23,445 bases of DNA from Anaerolineales bacterium UBA5797 (lineage in GTDB: Bacteria; Chloroflexota; Anaerolineae; Anaerolineales; Villigracilaceae): the NCBI GenBank assembly GCA_002418205.1, contig DIDP01000020.1, positions 1-23,445 on the forward strand. Direction: 5' to 3'. Shown piece after piece: positions 1 to 9,295 of this stretch. Both the position numbers and the translations under genes were made by a program. Position 1 is the stretch's first letter. Each line of letters begins with the position of its first letter. The notes under the pieces are model-generated. The model ran no database searches. It was not told where the DNA came from and worked only from the letters and a program-made list of their open reading frames with translations.

Positions 1-3
1 AAC

Positions 4-32
4 ATACGGCGCTCCCTTACGGAGCGCCGTAT
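4..32 (-). terminator. Hairpin terminator of the giant adhesin gene
   Basis: A perfect 12-bp stem (4-15 with 21-32) closes a 5-base loop. It begins 9 bases past the stop codon of the minus-strand gene that ends at 42. In that direction the window ends three bases after the stem, so the expected T-run cannot be seen. The position and perfect pairing are the evidence. Confidence 0.7.
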
Positions 33-41
33 TCTTTCATC

Positions 42-3000
42 CTACTCCCAACTCACATCTACCAAAACAGCCCGGATCACAACCCGTTTCCTGTAAGTGT
101 TGCTCTTCTCATCATATTCCTTGCAGGTCACCAGCGTCAGCCACGGTCGTTCCTCGTGCCTTAGAACGGACGAATCATTCGATTCAACAACAGTATTGGC
201 GCGCACCTCAAAGGTGAACTTTTGTCCGTAGGCATGCACGATGACCTTGTCGCCGTACTTGAGCTTATTCAAATTGACAAATGGACCGGGCAGACCGTTC
301 GAGTCATAGACGTGACTCGTAAGCACGCTGTTACCGTTCCACGATGGGAAGGCGCTTCCTTCCAACCATCCGGCCTGTTTGCCCAACCAGGACACATCCC
401 ACCCTCCCTGCTTTGCCGGCACGCCCACAATTGGGATCTTGATCCCCAGTGCCGGGATTTCCAGAAGGAGGTCGGTTGACGCATACACCAAATCCCTAGG
501 CTGTTCAGGAAGCCTGGTTTCCACATTCGGAGCGAACCCGGTCGCGGGGAGTCTCGTAACCCGTCCGGTTTGGGTTGTAATTGTCACAGACGCCGCGTTG
601 TTGGAAACAACATCGCTTGTCGACGAGGTGACCAGACTGGCTGTATTCGTGATGGGAGGATTGCCCAGGCTGTTGACCGTTGTAACAATTTCGATCGTAA
701 CCACATCCGTGACGCCCAAATCGCCGCCCAAGGTCACAACCACAGTATAGGGCGCGGGTCCGGTTCCGATCGGCGGCGTGACATTCACCGAAGTGCCAAA
801 CGGCGCATCGGTCACGTTCACGGCGGTCACATCGAATTGAGGCGGCAGGGTGTCCGTGACAACGACGCCTGAAGCGGGGGCGTTCCCCTGATTGGTCACG
901 GTCAATGTGAATGTCACCGTTTCACCAACACTTGCCTGCAAAGGATCTCCAGCCTTGGAGATCGCAGGGTCAGCAACGAGGGAAGCGCTGGCAGTATAAC
1001 TGGCGGTATCACCATCCTGTGGCGTTTCGTTTGTATCAGCAGTTGCGGTATTGTCATTCGTTCCTGAAATTGCAATGATCGAACAAGTGTAAACCCATTC
1101 CTCGCCGGCTTCGAAATCCGCATCGTTGTCTCCGGTGAGGTCGGTACCGCGTACCAGGGTGCAGCCCGCCATGCCATCATCCACGGTCAGACCGGTCAAT
1201 GTAATGTTGCCTGTATTTGCCACGCGGATTCGGTAGTAAACGGTATCGCCAATCGCAACAGTCACGCTGGTATCGTTCCAGGTGCTGTTATCGGTCGAAA
1301 CTTCCTTCACGATATTCAAGGAGGGCGCCTGAGACAATGAAGTTGTCTGCGTGTCCGTATCCGTCACGGGATTGCTCCCCGGATAGTCACCGGTTGCCGT
1401 GGCAGTATTGGCACGCGAGCCCGAGTCGATATCGGCTTGTGTCAGGGTGTAGACGTTATTCGTTGCCGCGCAGCTATCAGTCACGCCTGGAGCGAGGGAT
1501 GCAATAGTACAGGAAAGCGTTGGCAGGAGAGGGTCAGCCACAACGATATTGGTCACTGTGACATTGCCGGTATTTTCAACCGTGAATGCATACGTGATCG
1601 TATCACCCGCGTTGACGACGCCACCCGGCGGGACAACGGCATCATCCAATGTGGCGGTCTTTATCAGCACAACGGACGGGGATTGGGTTAATGATGTGTT
1701 CCTTATATCCGAATCTGTGACAGGATTATTACCGGGATCGGTCCCTGTCGCGGTTGCAGTATTGGCGCGGGAACCGTTATCGATATCTGCCTGCGTCAAT
1801 ATATAAACATTGTTCGCCGCGGCACAGCTGGAGGTTACGCCCGGCGCAAGACTCGCTATCGTACAACTCAGAGTCGGGAGAAGCGGATCGGTGACAACAA
1901 TGTTCGTGATGTTCACGTTGCCCGTATTTTCGACCGAGAATCCATAAGTAATGGTATCACCGACATTTACGACTCCGCCCGGCGCGACCACCGTATCATC
2001 CAGCGTCGGAGTCTTGGTCAACACGATGGATGCGTTCACCGTCAAGGATTGTGTGTCGTCATCCGCATCTGTGACATCCGATCCTGTGGGAGGCGTTCCT
2101 GTGACAGTGGCTGTGTTCGTAAATGTTCCGGCATTTATGTCGACAACGGTGACCGTATAAGTTCCAGTAAAGGTCGTGGAATCACTTGCGCCGGGTGTCA
2201 AGCTGGCGATCGGACCGCCCGTGATGGTTACACCGCCAACCGTATCCGCCAGTGTGATATTTGTCAAAGTGACGTTACCGGTGTTCATCACAGTAAAGAC
2301 ATAACTGATGGTGTCCCCCGCGCTAATGCCCGGAGTACCATCATCATCGTTGAGGGTTCCGGTCTTTACCAGGGCAATGGCTGGAGACTGAACAAGGGCG
2401 ACGATCTGCGTATCGGCATCCGTGACCGGATTACTGTCAGGATCGTCGCCGGTGGCGGTGGCAGTGTTGAGGCGGGAACCATTATCGATATCCGCTTGTG
2501 TCAGTGTGTACACATTGTTCGTGGCAGTGCAACTATCGGTCGCCGCCGGGGCGAGGGATGGAATCGTGCAGGATAATGCTGGCAGAAGTGGATCGGTTAC
2601 AACGATGTCTGTTATGGTGACATTGCCCGTATTTTCCACCGAGAATGCATAGGTGATGGTATCACCCGCGTTAACCACACCGCCTGGCGCGACAACCGTA
2701 TCATCCAAGGTTGGTGTCTTTGTCAATACAATGGAGGGCGAGGATGACAGATTAACCGTCTGTGTGTCATCATCTGTCACAGGGTTGTTGCCGGGATCGG
2801 CACCTGTCGCGGTGGCGGTATTGTCACGCGAACCCGAGTCGATATCGGCCTGTGACAGGGTGTAGACGTTATTCGTCGCCGCGCAGCTATCAGTCACGCC
2901 GGGAGCGAGGGAGGCAATCGTACAACTCAAAGTTGGGAGCAAAGGATCGGTGACGGTGATATTTGATATCGTGACGTTGCCAGTGTTTTCAACCGAGAAG

Positions 3001-6000
3001 GTGTAAGTGATCATATCGCCTGCATTGACCACGCCGTTCGGCGGGACCACTGTGTCATCCAGAGTCGGGGTTTTGGTCAGAACGATGGAGGCGACCAGCT
3101 GCGTGTTGGTAAATGTACAGGTAATGTTTTCGTCCGCGTCAAGGTCGACCGTCGCGGTGGAAGTTCCGAGGTCCGTGGATGAGCCGTTATCAGGATCGAC
3201 ACAAGTCAACCCGGTAAGCGACCAGCCGGTCTGTGCGCCTTCTGTTGCAGAATAAGTGCCGGGAACAAGAGTATTGAATGTTGCGGTGCTGGGAAGTGTC
3301 CCATCGGCGTCGTCATCAAGGCTGAAACCACCGCCGAAGTCGAATCCGTTTGGACCTGATCCTGTAAAACTGAAATCCTGCGGATCATCGGGAAGGGCAT
3401 CCTTGGAGATCGTAATGGAGCCATATGCAGGTGTAACATTAACAGTGTTGCTCGTCGCGGCATAATTATTTAAGACCGTCGAGTCCGCCCCTGATCCACC
3501 AGAACCGTTGCGCTCGCCGGTGGTACTGCCGCTCGAGCCAACCAATGTACAGGTAAACGGCGCGGCTGCACAATTACCCTGTTCGCCGGGCAGACCCGTA
3601 TACGTGAGGCTGGCAGAATTGGAGATGGTTGTGCCTGAAGGCGCAGAATTGGAAATGGTCGCATCCACGGTCACGGTAACGGTATTCCCCGGATCAAGAC
3701 AGGAGACGTTTACAGTGATCAGTTGTACGACCGTTGAATTGCTTGTTGAGAAAGTATTACCGCCCGCACAGGTCGCGCCCTGATCACTCGAAACATTGAC
3801 CGCACCAAGCGTTAAACTGGAATCGAATGTATCGGTCAACACAATGTCGAAGGCAGTGGCAGCATTGGTGTTACTGGCAGATACATTGGAAAACGACAAC
3901 GTATAAGTCAATGAATCTCCGGGCAGATATGGGCCTGTGGCTGGTGCAACCGATTTCGTAATGCCGGTTATGGCAGGCTCCGCAATGGAAACCGTCACGT
4001 TCGGGGATGCGGAACCGACGGTCCCGCCATTGACCAGGAGAGTAACGTCGTTCTGGCGGTTGTTGGCAACATTGGCGCCGGTCTGGTTATTCGTGCCCTG
4101 ATTGATCGTCGCAGTGGCATTGACGTTCAGCACCAGCGCATTGAACTCAATGACAATGTATTCAGAGTCTGCATCTGAATCGGAGTTCGTGATGTTCCCC
4201 AGACTGAAAGTGACATCCGTTCCGCTTCCAAAAGCACCGGGGCCGATCGCTGACCCAGGCAGGACAAAGGTCGGTGAGATGGAACTGCTCGATCCATTCA
4301 CCACCAGCCCCGCGCCATTCAATGTGGAAGATGTCATGCAGCTCGCGCCGCCGTTACAGACAAATGCCGTGGTTGCGGTGCCATCGTCCAGGAACTGCAA
4401 CCCCGTCGGGATTCCATCCAAAAGTTGAACATTTGTGAACGAACCTTCGGGGATCATGGCGGCAAGCCGGTAACGGATCATTTCGCCAATCGCCACGCGA
4501 TCGGTGCCCGGAGAGAAGCCTGTAAACGATTCAGATGTTGCAACCAATGATTTGGAAGGTTGGGCATCGAAAACATTCAAGACGTACGAGGCGGTTCCAC
4601 CTGTCCCACCATTCGTGGAAGAGACATTGCCCGTTGTATTATTTTTCCTCCCGCTGGTCGTTGCGACAACATCCACACTTATGGAGCAGGACCCTGATGC
4701 GGTGATCGTACCGCTGCCAAAGGTAAGCGTGGTATCGCCCGCACTCGGACTGAATACAGGGCTTCCACAACCGGAGACGGAAACATTGGGAGGATTGGCA
4801 ACCTGCAAACCGACAGGCAGCGAATCGGTGAAGGCAACACCCGTCAGATCGGTCCCTGCATTGGTGTTGGAGATCGTGAACGTCAAAGCACTGGTATCGC
4901 CAACAGCAATAATCTCGGGAATGAATTGTTTCTCGATCGATGGCGGCGCGATGACCGTCACCGTATCTGCACTGGAATTATTGGTTTCATCCAACTCCGT
5001 GACAGCCGAACCCGGATCAACGGTTGCAGTGTTCACAAGTGAGCCAGCCGCGGACGGAGTGACAGTGAATGTGACGCTGAAAGACGCGCCTTCTGCAAGC
5101 GATACCGGTCCGTTCGCCGCGCAGCCGAGGGCTGTTCCCGTTATCGAACAATCGATCGTCCCTGAGGGCGATGTCGCGCCGGGTATGACCGTCAGCGCGC
5201 CCTGCGGATAATAGCCCGCCGCGCCAGGCAACGTATCCATCAGGATCGAATTGGCATCTGCAAATGAGGCATCTGCCACGCCGTTGTTGGTGACGGTGAT
5301 CGTCCAATCGAAAGAGTTGCCCAACGCCAGACTACCACTGACATTATTCGTCTTGGTAACCGCCAAATCGGGAGGTAATGTCACGGTCACGCCATCGGTA
5401 TTCGAATCGACTCCATCCACTGTGGCGGTGGCGGTATTCGTCACGCGTCCCGCAGTGACATCCCCCGCCGTAACCAAATACGTTGCAGTACAAGTCACGC
5501 TTTCACCCGGATCCAGATAATCGTCGTTGTCGCCCACGGTGTTGACGTCCGGGCAGGTGACCGTTGCCTTATCGTCGGCTACTGTTACGGGTCCGAGCAA
5601 GGGGTAGCCGCCGTTATTCGTCACAAGATAATCATATGTGATAGTCTCGCCCGCAGCGAAGAATACGCTTTTGTCCGCGGTCTTATCCAGTAAGAGCGAG
5701 ATCGTTCCATATTGCGCGGAGGAGGTCCCCTCATCGCCCCCGGTATACGTGCTTGTAGTCGCGGTGGCAGTATTCACGAACGGATTGGGCGAGGGCGCGG
5801 ATGAAATGGAGATCGGTCCGACCACACAACTGGCCGAATCACCAACAGCCAATAAAGTGGGCAGGGTCGGTGAACAGGCTGCCATATTAACATCCGGATC
5901 GGCCACACTGATGTTATTCAGGGTCGTCTCACCATCGTTCGTGATCGTGAATCGATAGTAAATATCTGCGGTGGGAATCAAGCCGACATATTTGACCCAG

Positions 6001-8696
6001 GTTGCGTTATCGGTCGAGATTTGCTTCAGCAAACCGATCAATGGTTGAGGATTGCTCACAGCCAATGTCGCGGTGGCTGTATTGCCGCTGCCGCCTTCGA
6101 CAGAAGTGACAGCGGTGGTCACATTGTCGGGAGGATCGATTGCCACCCCGGTCACAGTGATGGAAAAAGTACATGAACTATTCGCATTCACCGACCCCCC
6201 GCTAAAGGTGAGTACATTGCTGACAATATTCCAGGTGCCATTACAGACGCTGCCGCTGTCATCGGCGGCAGTCACTCCTGCGGGCAAGGTGTCGGTAAAA
6301 CCAATGCCTGTCAATGTTGTGGTTTGATTCGGATTGGTGATCAGGAACTGCAATGTTGAAGTCTCACCCACGAGAATGGAGGATGGGGAGAAGGATTTTT
6401 CGAGGGTGGGCGGTGCGATGACCGTCAGCGTATCTGTGGCATAACTGGTGGAAGTGCCGCTTTCCGTGGAGGAAAGAAAGCCGGTGATGTTTTCATAATT
6501 GCCTTCCTCCACGCCGGTCACATTTACAGTAATCGTGCAACTGCCTCCCGCAGCAAGAGACTGCCCGGAGAGGCTGATCGTATCAGTTCCCGGGACCGCG
6601 GTGACGGTTCCACCTGTACATGTGCCGCCGACACCGTTGGGCGTAGCGATCACCAAACCATCCGGCAAAACATCGGTGAAGGAGATGCCGGATTGGGCTA
6701 CGTTTCCACTGGCTGTGTTGGTGATGGTAAATGTCAAGGTAGTGTTCGCACCTTTGACGATGGGGTCCGGGGAAAAGGATTTCGCCAGGGTCGGCGCGGG
6801 AGCCGGGATCAGACATCCCGTAAAGGTGACCGTGTCGATCTGCATGAAGGCATTTGAGTTGGTCGCGCCCACGGCATTGATCCTGAAGTACGTCTGGCTG
6901 GAACCCGTCGCCGCGGCGTTGAGATTTCCCGTTGACCGGAACGTCGTATCAAATGTGGTGGAACTGAAGATCTGGCTGAACGATCCGGCACCGCCTGTTG
7001 TACTCGACCAGACATAGATCGTTGGCGTGGTGGATGAACCGCCTCCCCAGTTTGAATCTCTTGCAAAACTTAGCGAGACCTGTACTCCTGAATATTTGCT
7101 GGTATCAATGGCAAATTGAAAATATGGAGAAGTATCGCCGGTTACCGCTCCACTACTCGGGAAATTCCTGCCAGACCAGGATGGCGCCGGATTGCCAATA
7201 TTTGTATCGATCGTGGATGCCGTTGTCGTTGTGCTGGCAGTTGCTGTGGCTACGTTTCCGGCTTTGGTGGTGTAAGCAGGCGTGGTAGCGGAGGAACCGC
7301 TGGGGAATGTCCATGTCGCCAAAGTCTGCCCCGGCACACAGGCGGACGCGCTCGATACCTTTAGCGTGTCGGACGCGAAATTGCCGGTGTCTGTTGACGT
7401 GTTGATAAACAGGTTGCTGGTCGTGTTGGGATAATCCGCCGCGGCGTCAGCAGTGACCGATACATTGATCGTACAGGTGCCATTGGGCGCGATCGTACCG
7501 TTTGAAAAAGACAGGGAAGTGGCATTCGCAACAGGGACGGGCGAGAATGCGCCTGAACCGCATCCTGAATAACCCACATTGGGAGTGGATGCCACTTTCA
7601 AGCCGCCCAGCAATGTATCTGTGAAATTCACTCCACTGATGGTTTCGGTGGTGGGATTGGTCAACTTGAAGGTCAACACCGATGTCCCGCCGGGGGAGAT
7701 CGCCTTTGGAGCAAATGTCTTTGTGATTTGGATGGAGGAAGGTCCGAGGATGGAGACGTAACGCACACCGGTCGAAAAGTCCGCGTTATAGTGATAGCTG
7801 GAACCGGAAAAATCATAGATCAGCGTATTTAGACTCTGGGTGGTTCCAGCGCCGCTCAGGATGGTTACGTTGTACGTGACTGTTATACTGCCACCGTATT
7901 TCCCTGTGGCAACACAGGAACGATAGTTGGGCGAATTGGGATCGTTCACCCAGGTACAGCCATCCGCATAGGGTCGCGTCGTCGCAAGCGGATCGGTACC
8001 CGCGTTGGCGGAATAGGTCGAAGTGACGGAATTTACCTGAAAGATCGTATTGGGGAAATTGATGAAGCTTTCAAGTTGTTCATATCCCTGTGTGGCGGTG
8101 TTGCCAACCAGTTGAATGTTATAAGTATTGCCCACCATCAAGGTCATGGTCCCGCCAGCCGGGGTCGAGGCTCCATCCAGTTTCACGTCGGTAACAGCGT
8201 TCCGGTTTTGCGAGATCAGATGCTCAACGAATATTTCGCGCGGCCTGGGCGTGGAGATCGTGCCCAGCGCGTCCGCCGTGGCTGTGATGTAATATCGGCG
8301 TGTATCGTTGTAGGCGTTGGCATCGCGCGTCACCTGGACTTCGTAATAAAAGTCGACGCACGCGTTGGGGGCAAGGGAATATCCCGAATAGGATGTGTTT
8401 GAGCCGGGACGGAGATTGATGTAATCCTTTGCAGGGGTGGGATCGGTCGCCTCCCAATTGAATGTTGAACTGACATTCGTAGCGGTCGCATCTCCACTAT
8501 TGCAGACCCGCGCACCCACCGGGAAGTTGTTCGGACCTACACTGACATTGTTGGAATCCAAACCGACCACATTCCACGTCAACGGCGTGATGGTCAAATT
8601 TGCCGCGGCGAGAACCACAGACTGCGGTTGAAATGCAAGACCAGCCAGGAAAACGAGCAACAGGGTCAGTCGCGAAACAATGGAACGAAAACTCAT
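42..8696 (-). CDS. Giant secreted DUF11-repeat protein with LPATG motif and C-terminal sortase domain
   Basis: This 2884-residue protein starts with a Sec-type signal peptide (Arg at 4 and 9, hydrophobic 10-22, Ala-rich cleavage region near 30-32). Many DUF11/TIGR01451-like beta-sandwich domains follow, each with a KS/KT-type start, an 'SLTFTITN'-like strand and 'TDTLP'. A jelly-roll-like insert lies near 465-650. A SpaA/prealbumin-like segment lies near 1750-1869, followed by five tandem 118-residue units (1870-2458) and two more DUF11-like domains. LPATG is at 2716-2720. The last ~145 residues are a sortase fold with His2795 (LTSHVYDSNG), Cys2858 (TLVTC) and Arg2871 (KRVVIRA). No membrane segment or charged tail follows LPATG. 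GGAGA lies about 6 bases before the ATG. Its likely role is a surface adhesin or S-layer-like fibre that can be processed by its own sortase. The domain reading is firm; the role is inferred. Confidence 0.93.
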   Translation of the reverse strand: MSFRSIVSRLTLLLVFLAGLAFQPQSVVLAAANLTITPLTWNVVGLDSNNVSVGPNNFPVGARVCNSGDATATNVSSTFNWEATDPTPAKDYINLRPGSNTSYSGYSLAPNACVDFYYEVQVTRDANAYNDTRRYYITATADALGTISTPRPREIFVEHLISQNRNAVTDVKLDGASTPAGGTMTLMVGNTYNIQLVGNTATQGYEQLESFINFPNTIFQVNSVTSTYSANAGTDPLATTRPYADGCTWVNDPNSPNYRSCVATGKYGGSITVTYNVTILSGAGTTQSLNTLIYDFSGSSYHYNADFSTGVRYVSILGPSSIQITKTFAPKAISPGGTSVLTFKLTNPTTETISGVNFTDTLLGGLKVASTPNVGYSGCGSGAFSPVPVANATSLSFSNGTIAPNGTCTINVSVTADAAADYPNTTSNLFINTSTDTGNFASDTLKVSSASACVPGQTLATWTFPSGSSATTPAYTTKAGNVATATASTTTTASTIDTNIGNPAPSWSGRNFPSSGAVTGDTSPYFQFAIDTSKYSGVQVSLSFARDSNWGGGSSTTPTIYVWSSTTGGAGSFSQIFSSTTFDTTFRSTGNLNAAATGSSQTYFRINAVGATNSNAFMQIDTVTFTGCLIPAPAPTLAKSFSPDPIVKGANTTLTFTITNTASGNVAQSGISFTDVLPDGLVIATPNGVGGTCTGGTVTAVPGTDTISLSGQSLAAGGSCTITVNVTGVEEGNYENITGFLSSTESGTSTSYATDTLTVIAPPTLEKSFSPSSILVGETSTLQFLITNPNQTTTLTGIGFTDTLPAGVTAADDSGSVCNGTWNIVSNVLTFSGGSVNANSSCTFSITVTGVAIDPPDNVTTAVTSVEGGSGNTATATLAVSNPQPLIGLLKQISTDNATWVKYVGLIPTADIYYRFTITNDGETTLNNISVADPDVNMAACSPTLPTLLAVGDSASCVVGPISISSAPSPNPFVNTATATTSTYTGGDEGTSSAQYGTISLLLDKTADKSVFFAAGETITYDYLVTNNGGYPLLGPVTVADDKATVTCPDVNTVGDNDDYLDPGESVTCTATYLVTAGDVTAGRVTNTATATVDGVDSNTDGVTVTLPPDLAVTKTNNVSGSLALGNSFDWTITVTNNGVADASFADANSILMDTLPGAAGYYPQGALTVIPGATSPSGTIDCSITGTALGCAANGPVSLAEGASFSVTFTVTPSAAGSLVNTATVDPGSAVTELDETNNSSADTVTVIAPPSIEKQFIPEIIAVGDTSALTFTISNTNAGTDLTGVAFTDSLPVGLQVANPPNVSVSGCGSPVFSPSAGDTTLTFGSGTITASGSCSISVDVVATTSGRKNNTTGNVSSTNGGTGGTASYVLNVFDAQPSKSLVATSESFTGFSPGTDRVAIGEMIRYRLAAMIPEGSFTNVQLLDGIPTGLQFLDDGTATTAFVCNGGASCMTSSTLNGAGLVVNGSSSSISPTFVLPGSAIGPGAFGSGTDVTFSLGNITNSDSDADSEYIVIEFNALVLNVNATATINQGTNNQTGANVANNRQNDVTLLVNGGTVGSASPNVTVSIAEPAITGITKSVAPATGPYLPGDSLTYTLSFSNVSASNTNAATAFDIVLTDTFDSSLTLGAVNVSSDQGATCAGGNTFSTSNSTVVQLITVNVSCLDPGNTVTVTVDATISNSAPSGTTISNSASLTYTGLPGEQGNCAAAPFTCTLVGSSGSTTGERNGSGGSGADSTVLNNYAATSNTVNVTPAYGSITISKDALPDDPQDFSFTGSGPNGFDFGGGFSLDDDADGTLPSTATFNTLVPGTYSATEGAQTGWSLTGLTCVDPDNGSSTDLGTSTATVDLDADENITCTFTNTQLVASIVLTKTPTLDDTVVPPNGVVNAGDMITYTFSVENTGNVTISNITVTDPLLPTLSCTIASLAPGVTDSCAATNNVYTLSQADIDSGSRDNTATATGADPGNNPVTDDDTQTVNLSSSPSIVLTKTPTLDDTVVAPGGVVNAGDTITYAFSVENTGNVTITDIVVTDPLLPALSCTIPSLAPAATDSCTATNNVYTLTQADIDNGSRLNTATATGDDPDSNPVTDADTQIVALVQSPAIALVKTGTLNDDDGTPGISAGDTISYVFTVMNTGNVTLTNITLADTVGGVTITGGPIASLTPGASDSTTFTGTYTVTVVDINAGTFTNTATVTGTPPTGSDVTDADDDTQSLTVNASIVLTKTPTLDDTVVAPGGVVNVGDTITYGFSVENTGNVNITNIVVTDPLLPTLSCTIASLAPGVTSSCAAANNVYILTQADIDNGSRANTATATGTDPGNNPVTDSDIRNTSLTQSPSVVLIKTATLDDAVVPPGGVVNAGDTITYAFTVENTGNVTVTNIVVADPLLPTLSCTIASLAPGVTDSCAATNNVYTLTQADIDSGSRANTATATGDYPGSNPVTDTDTQTTSLSQAPSLNIVKEVSTDNSTWNDTSVTVAIGDTVYYRIRVANTGNITLTGLTVDDGMAGCTLVRGTDLTGDNDADFEAGEEWVYTCSIIAISGTNDNTATADTNETPQDGDTASYTASASLVADPAISKAGDPLQASVGETVTFTLTVTNQGNAPASGVVVTDTLPPQFDVTAVNVTDAPFGTSVNVTPPIGTGPAPYTVVVTLGGDLGVTDVVTIEIVTTVNSLGNPPITNTASLVTSSTSDVVSNNAASVTITTQTGRVTRLPATGFAPNVETRLPEQPRDLVYASTDLLLEIPALGIKIPIVGVPAKQGGWDVSWLGKQAGWLEGSAFPSWNGNSVLTSHVYDSNGLPGPFVNLNKLKYGDKVIVHAYGQKFTFEVRANTVVESNDSSVLRHEERPWLTLVTCKEYDEKSNTYRKRVVIRAVLVDVSWE
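82..554 (-). other. LPATG motif plus sortase domain region of the giant protein
   Basis: This part encodes roughly residues 2715-2872: the LPATGF site (residues 2716-2721), a Pro-rich linker, and the sortase catalytic core with His2795, Cys2858 and Arg2871 in the usual order His, then TLxTC, then Arg. LPxTG is the classical sortase recognition motif. Here it sits about 80 residues before the catalytic His and 142 before the Cys, on the same chain. Membrane-spanning residues are absent on both sides. The class of sortase is not clear from the sequence. Confidence 0.85.
1323..3089 (-). repeat. Five tandem 351/354-bp coding repeats (118-aa DUF11-like units)
   Basis: Within the giant gene, five consecutive units begin at 3089, 2735, 2381, 2030 and 1676. 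Their lengths are 354, 354, 351, 354 and 354 bp. Units 1, 2, 4 and 5 share near-identical stretches such as 'TKTPTLDDTVV', 'VENTGNV', 'DPLLPTLSCTIASLAPGVT' and 'NNVYTLTQADIDNGSR'. Unit 3 is clearly divergent: it lacks the paired Cys and carries 'TGTLNDDDGTPGIS'. The strict register points to recent duplication of a single domain. Confidence 0.9.
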
Positions 8697-8719
8697 GATC
8701 TTCTCCGGGAAAATAATAG

Positions 8720-8743
8720 GATCATCCTTGACATGGGATGATC
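8720..8743. promoter_or_regulatory. 8-bp inverted repeat upstream of the giant gene
   Basis: GATCATCC and GGATGATC flank an 8-base centre, placed 24-47 bases before the start codon at 8696. This is a suitable position for an operator, or for a hairpin in the mRNA leader. No promoter with both boxes could be assigned with confidence next to it, so the role is open. Confidence 0.35.
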
Positions 8744-9117
8744 AACCATGGCGAACCAAGAAAAGCTTTAAACGGGTTGGTGATACTATTTTCGCTTATA
8801 TGTCTGGTTCTCAGGATGGGGAAATGAACGAATTAGTTTGTAAAAGTTTGAAGATACCATTTATCATGATTGGCATGACTCTGCCCGCCTTTTGGATCCC
8901 CGAGGTTGGATTGAGCCGGAATGGAAGGGGGATGTCAATCAGAAAAAACGACCAAAGCAGACCGGCAGAATACCGCTCAACAAGCCCGTACTTAAGTACT
9001 ACACTCATTTTACGACGCAAAAATTGACGGGGCAATGGTAATACTCTTCAATTTTGTTAGCATCCATTAAACTGGATACCGTTTCCTCTTGGTGTGGATA
9101 TTTTGATACGGGAGGAG

Positions 9118-9164
9118 TGCAAAGCCTGCAAAGGTTCTCCTTTGCGTTCCTGACGTTCTTTGCA
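9118..9164. other. Nested hairpins in the intergenic region
   Basis: The word TGCAAAG occurs at 9118-9124 and again at 9127-9133, and its complement occurs at 9140-9145 and 9158-9164. An inner stem (GCAAAGG 9128-9134 with CCTTTGC 9139-9145, loop TTCT) can nest inside an outer 7-bp stem (9118-9124 with 9158-9164). Alternative pairings between the copies are also possible. No product is known to me. Confidence 0.4.
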
Positions 9165-9259
9165 GCAAATTCGACATGAGGGTTATCCAAAAACACCATG
9201 AAGGGTGTCAACCTGAATAAATTTCAAAAGGTTCTGCGTTACACATGGAATGATATTGA

Positions 9260-9288
9260 TTGACACACCCCCTCACATGGATTATCCT
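9260..9288 (+). promoter_or_regulatory. Promoter of the SRP RNA gene
   Basis: A perfect -35 box TTGACA (9260-9265) is followed by a 17-base spacer and a -10 box TATCCT (9283-9288, four of six consensus bases). The predicted start point, about 7 bases further on near 9295-9296, coincides with the 5' end of the SRP RNA terminal helix. This is a housekeeping sigma-70 type promoter. Confidence 0.75.
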
Positions 9289-9295
9289 TGCGCTC

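Larger units (their letters stand above)
8697..9259. other. Gene-poor intergenic region, 563 bp
   Basis: I see no gene I can support here. It is more AT-rich than its surroundings and holds the upstream region of the giant gene. It contains an inverted repeat at 8720-8743 and nested hairpins at 9118-9164. Short open frames on both strands (8680-9027 plus; 8811-9035 and 9005-9211 minus) have no recognisable domain, lack convincing ribosome binding sites and overlap each other. It could be a decayed gene or an intergenic repeat family. Confidence 0.5.

Noticed and set aside
537..551. LPATG as an ordinary cell-wall sorting signal
   Set aside because: No membrane helix or positive tail follows; instead a complete sortase domain follows, so it is not a standard sorting signal.
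1323..3089. CRISPR array or mobile-element repeats
   Set aside because: The repeats are about 354 bp, code in one continuous frame and have no spacers. They are protein domain duplications.
4504..5211. Long plus-strand open frame (235 codons) opposite the giant gene
   Set aside because: It lies fully inside the repeat-coding region on the other strand. Its protein is a low-complexity Val/Pro/Thr shadow with no domain or ribosome site. The same holds for the many other plus-strand frames in 42-8696.
8811..9211. Two short minus-strand frames (8811-9035, 9005-9211) as real genes
   Set aside because: They are in different phases, overlap, have no recognisable motif and no clear ribosome binding site. 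At most they are remnants.
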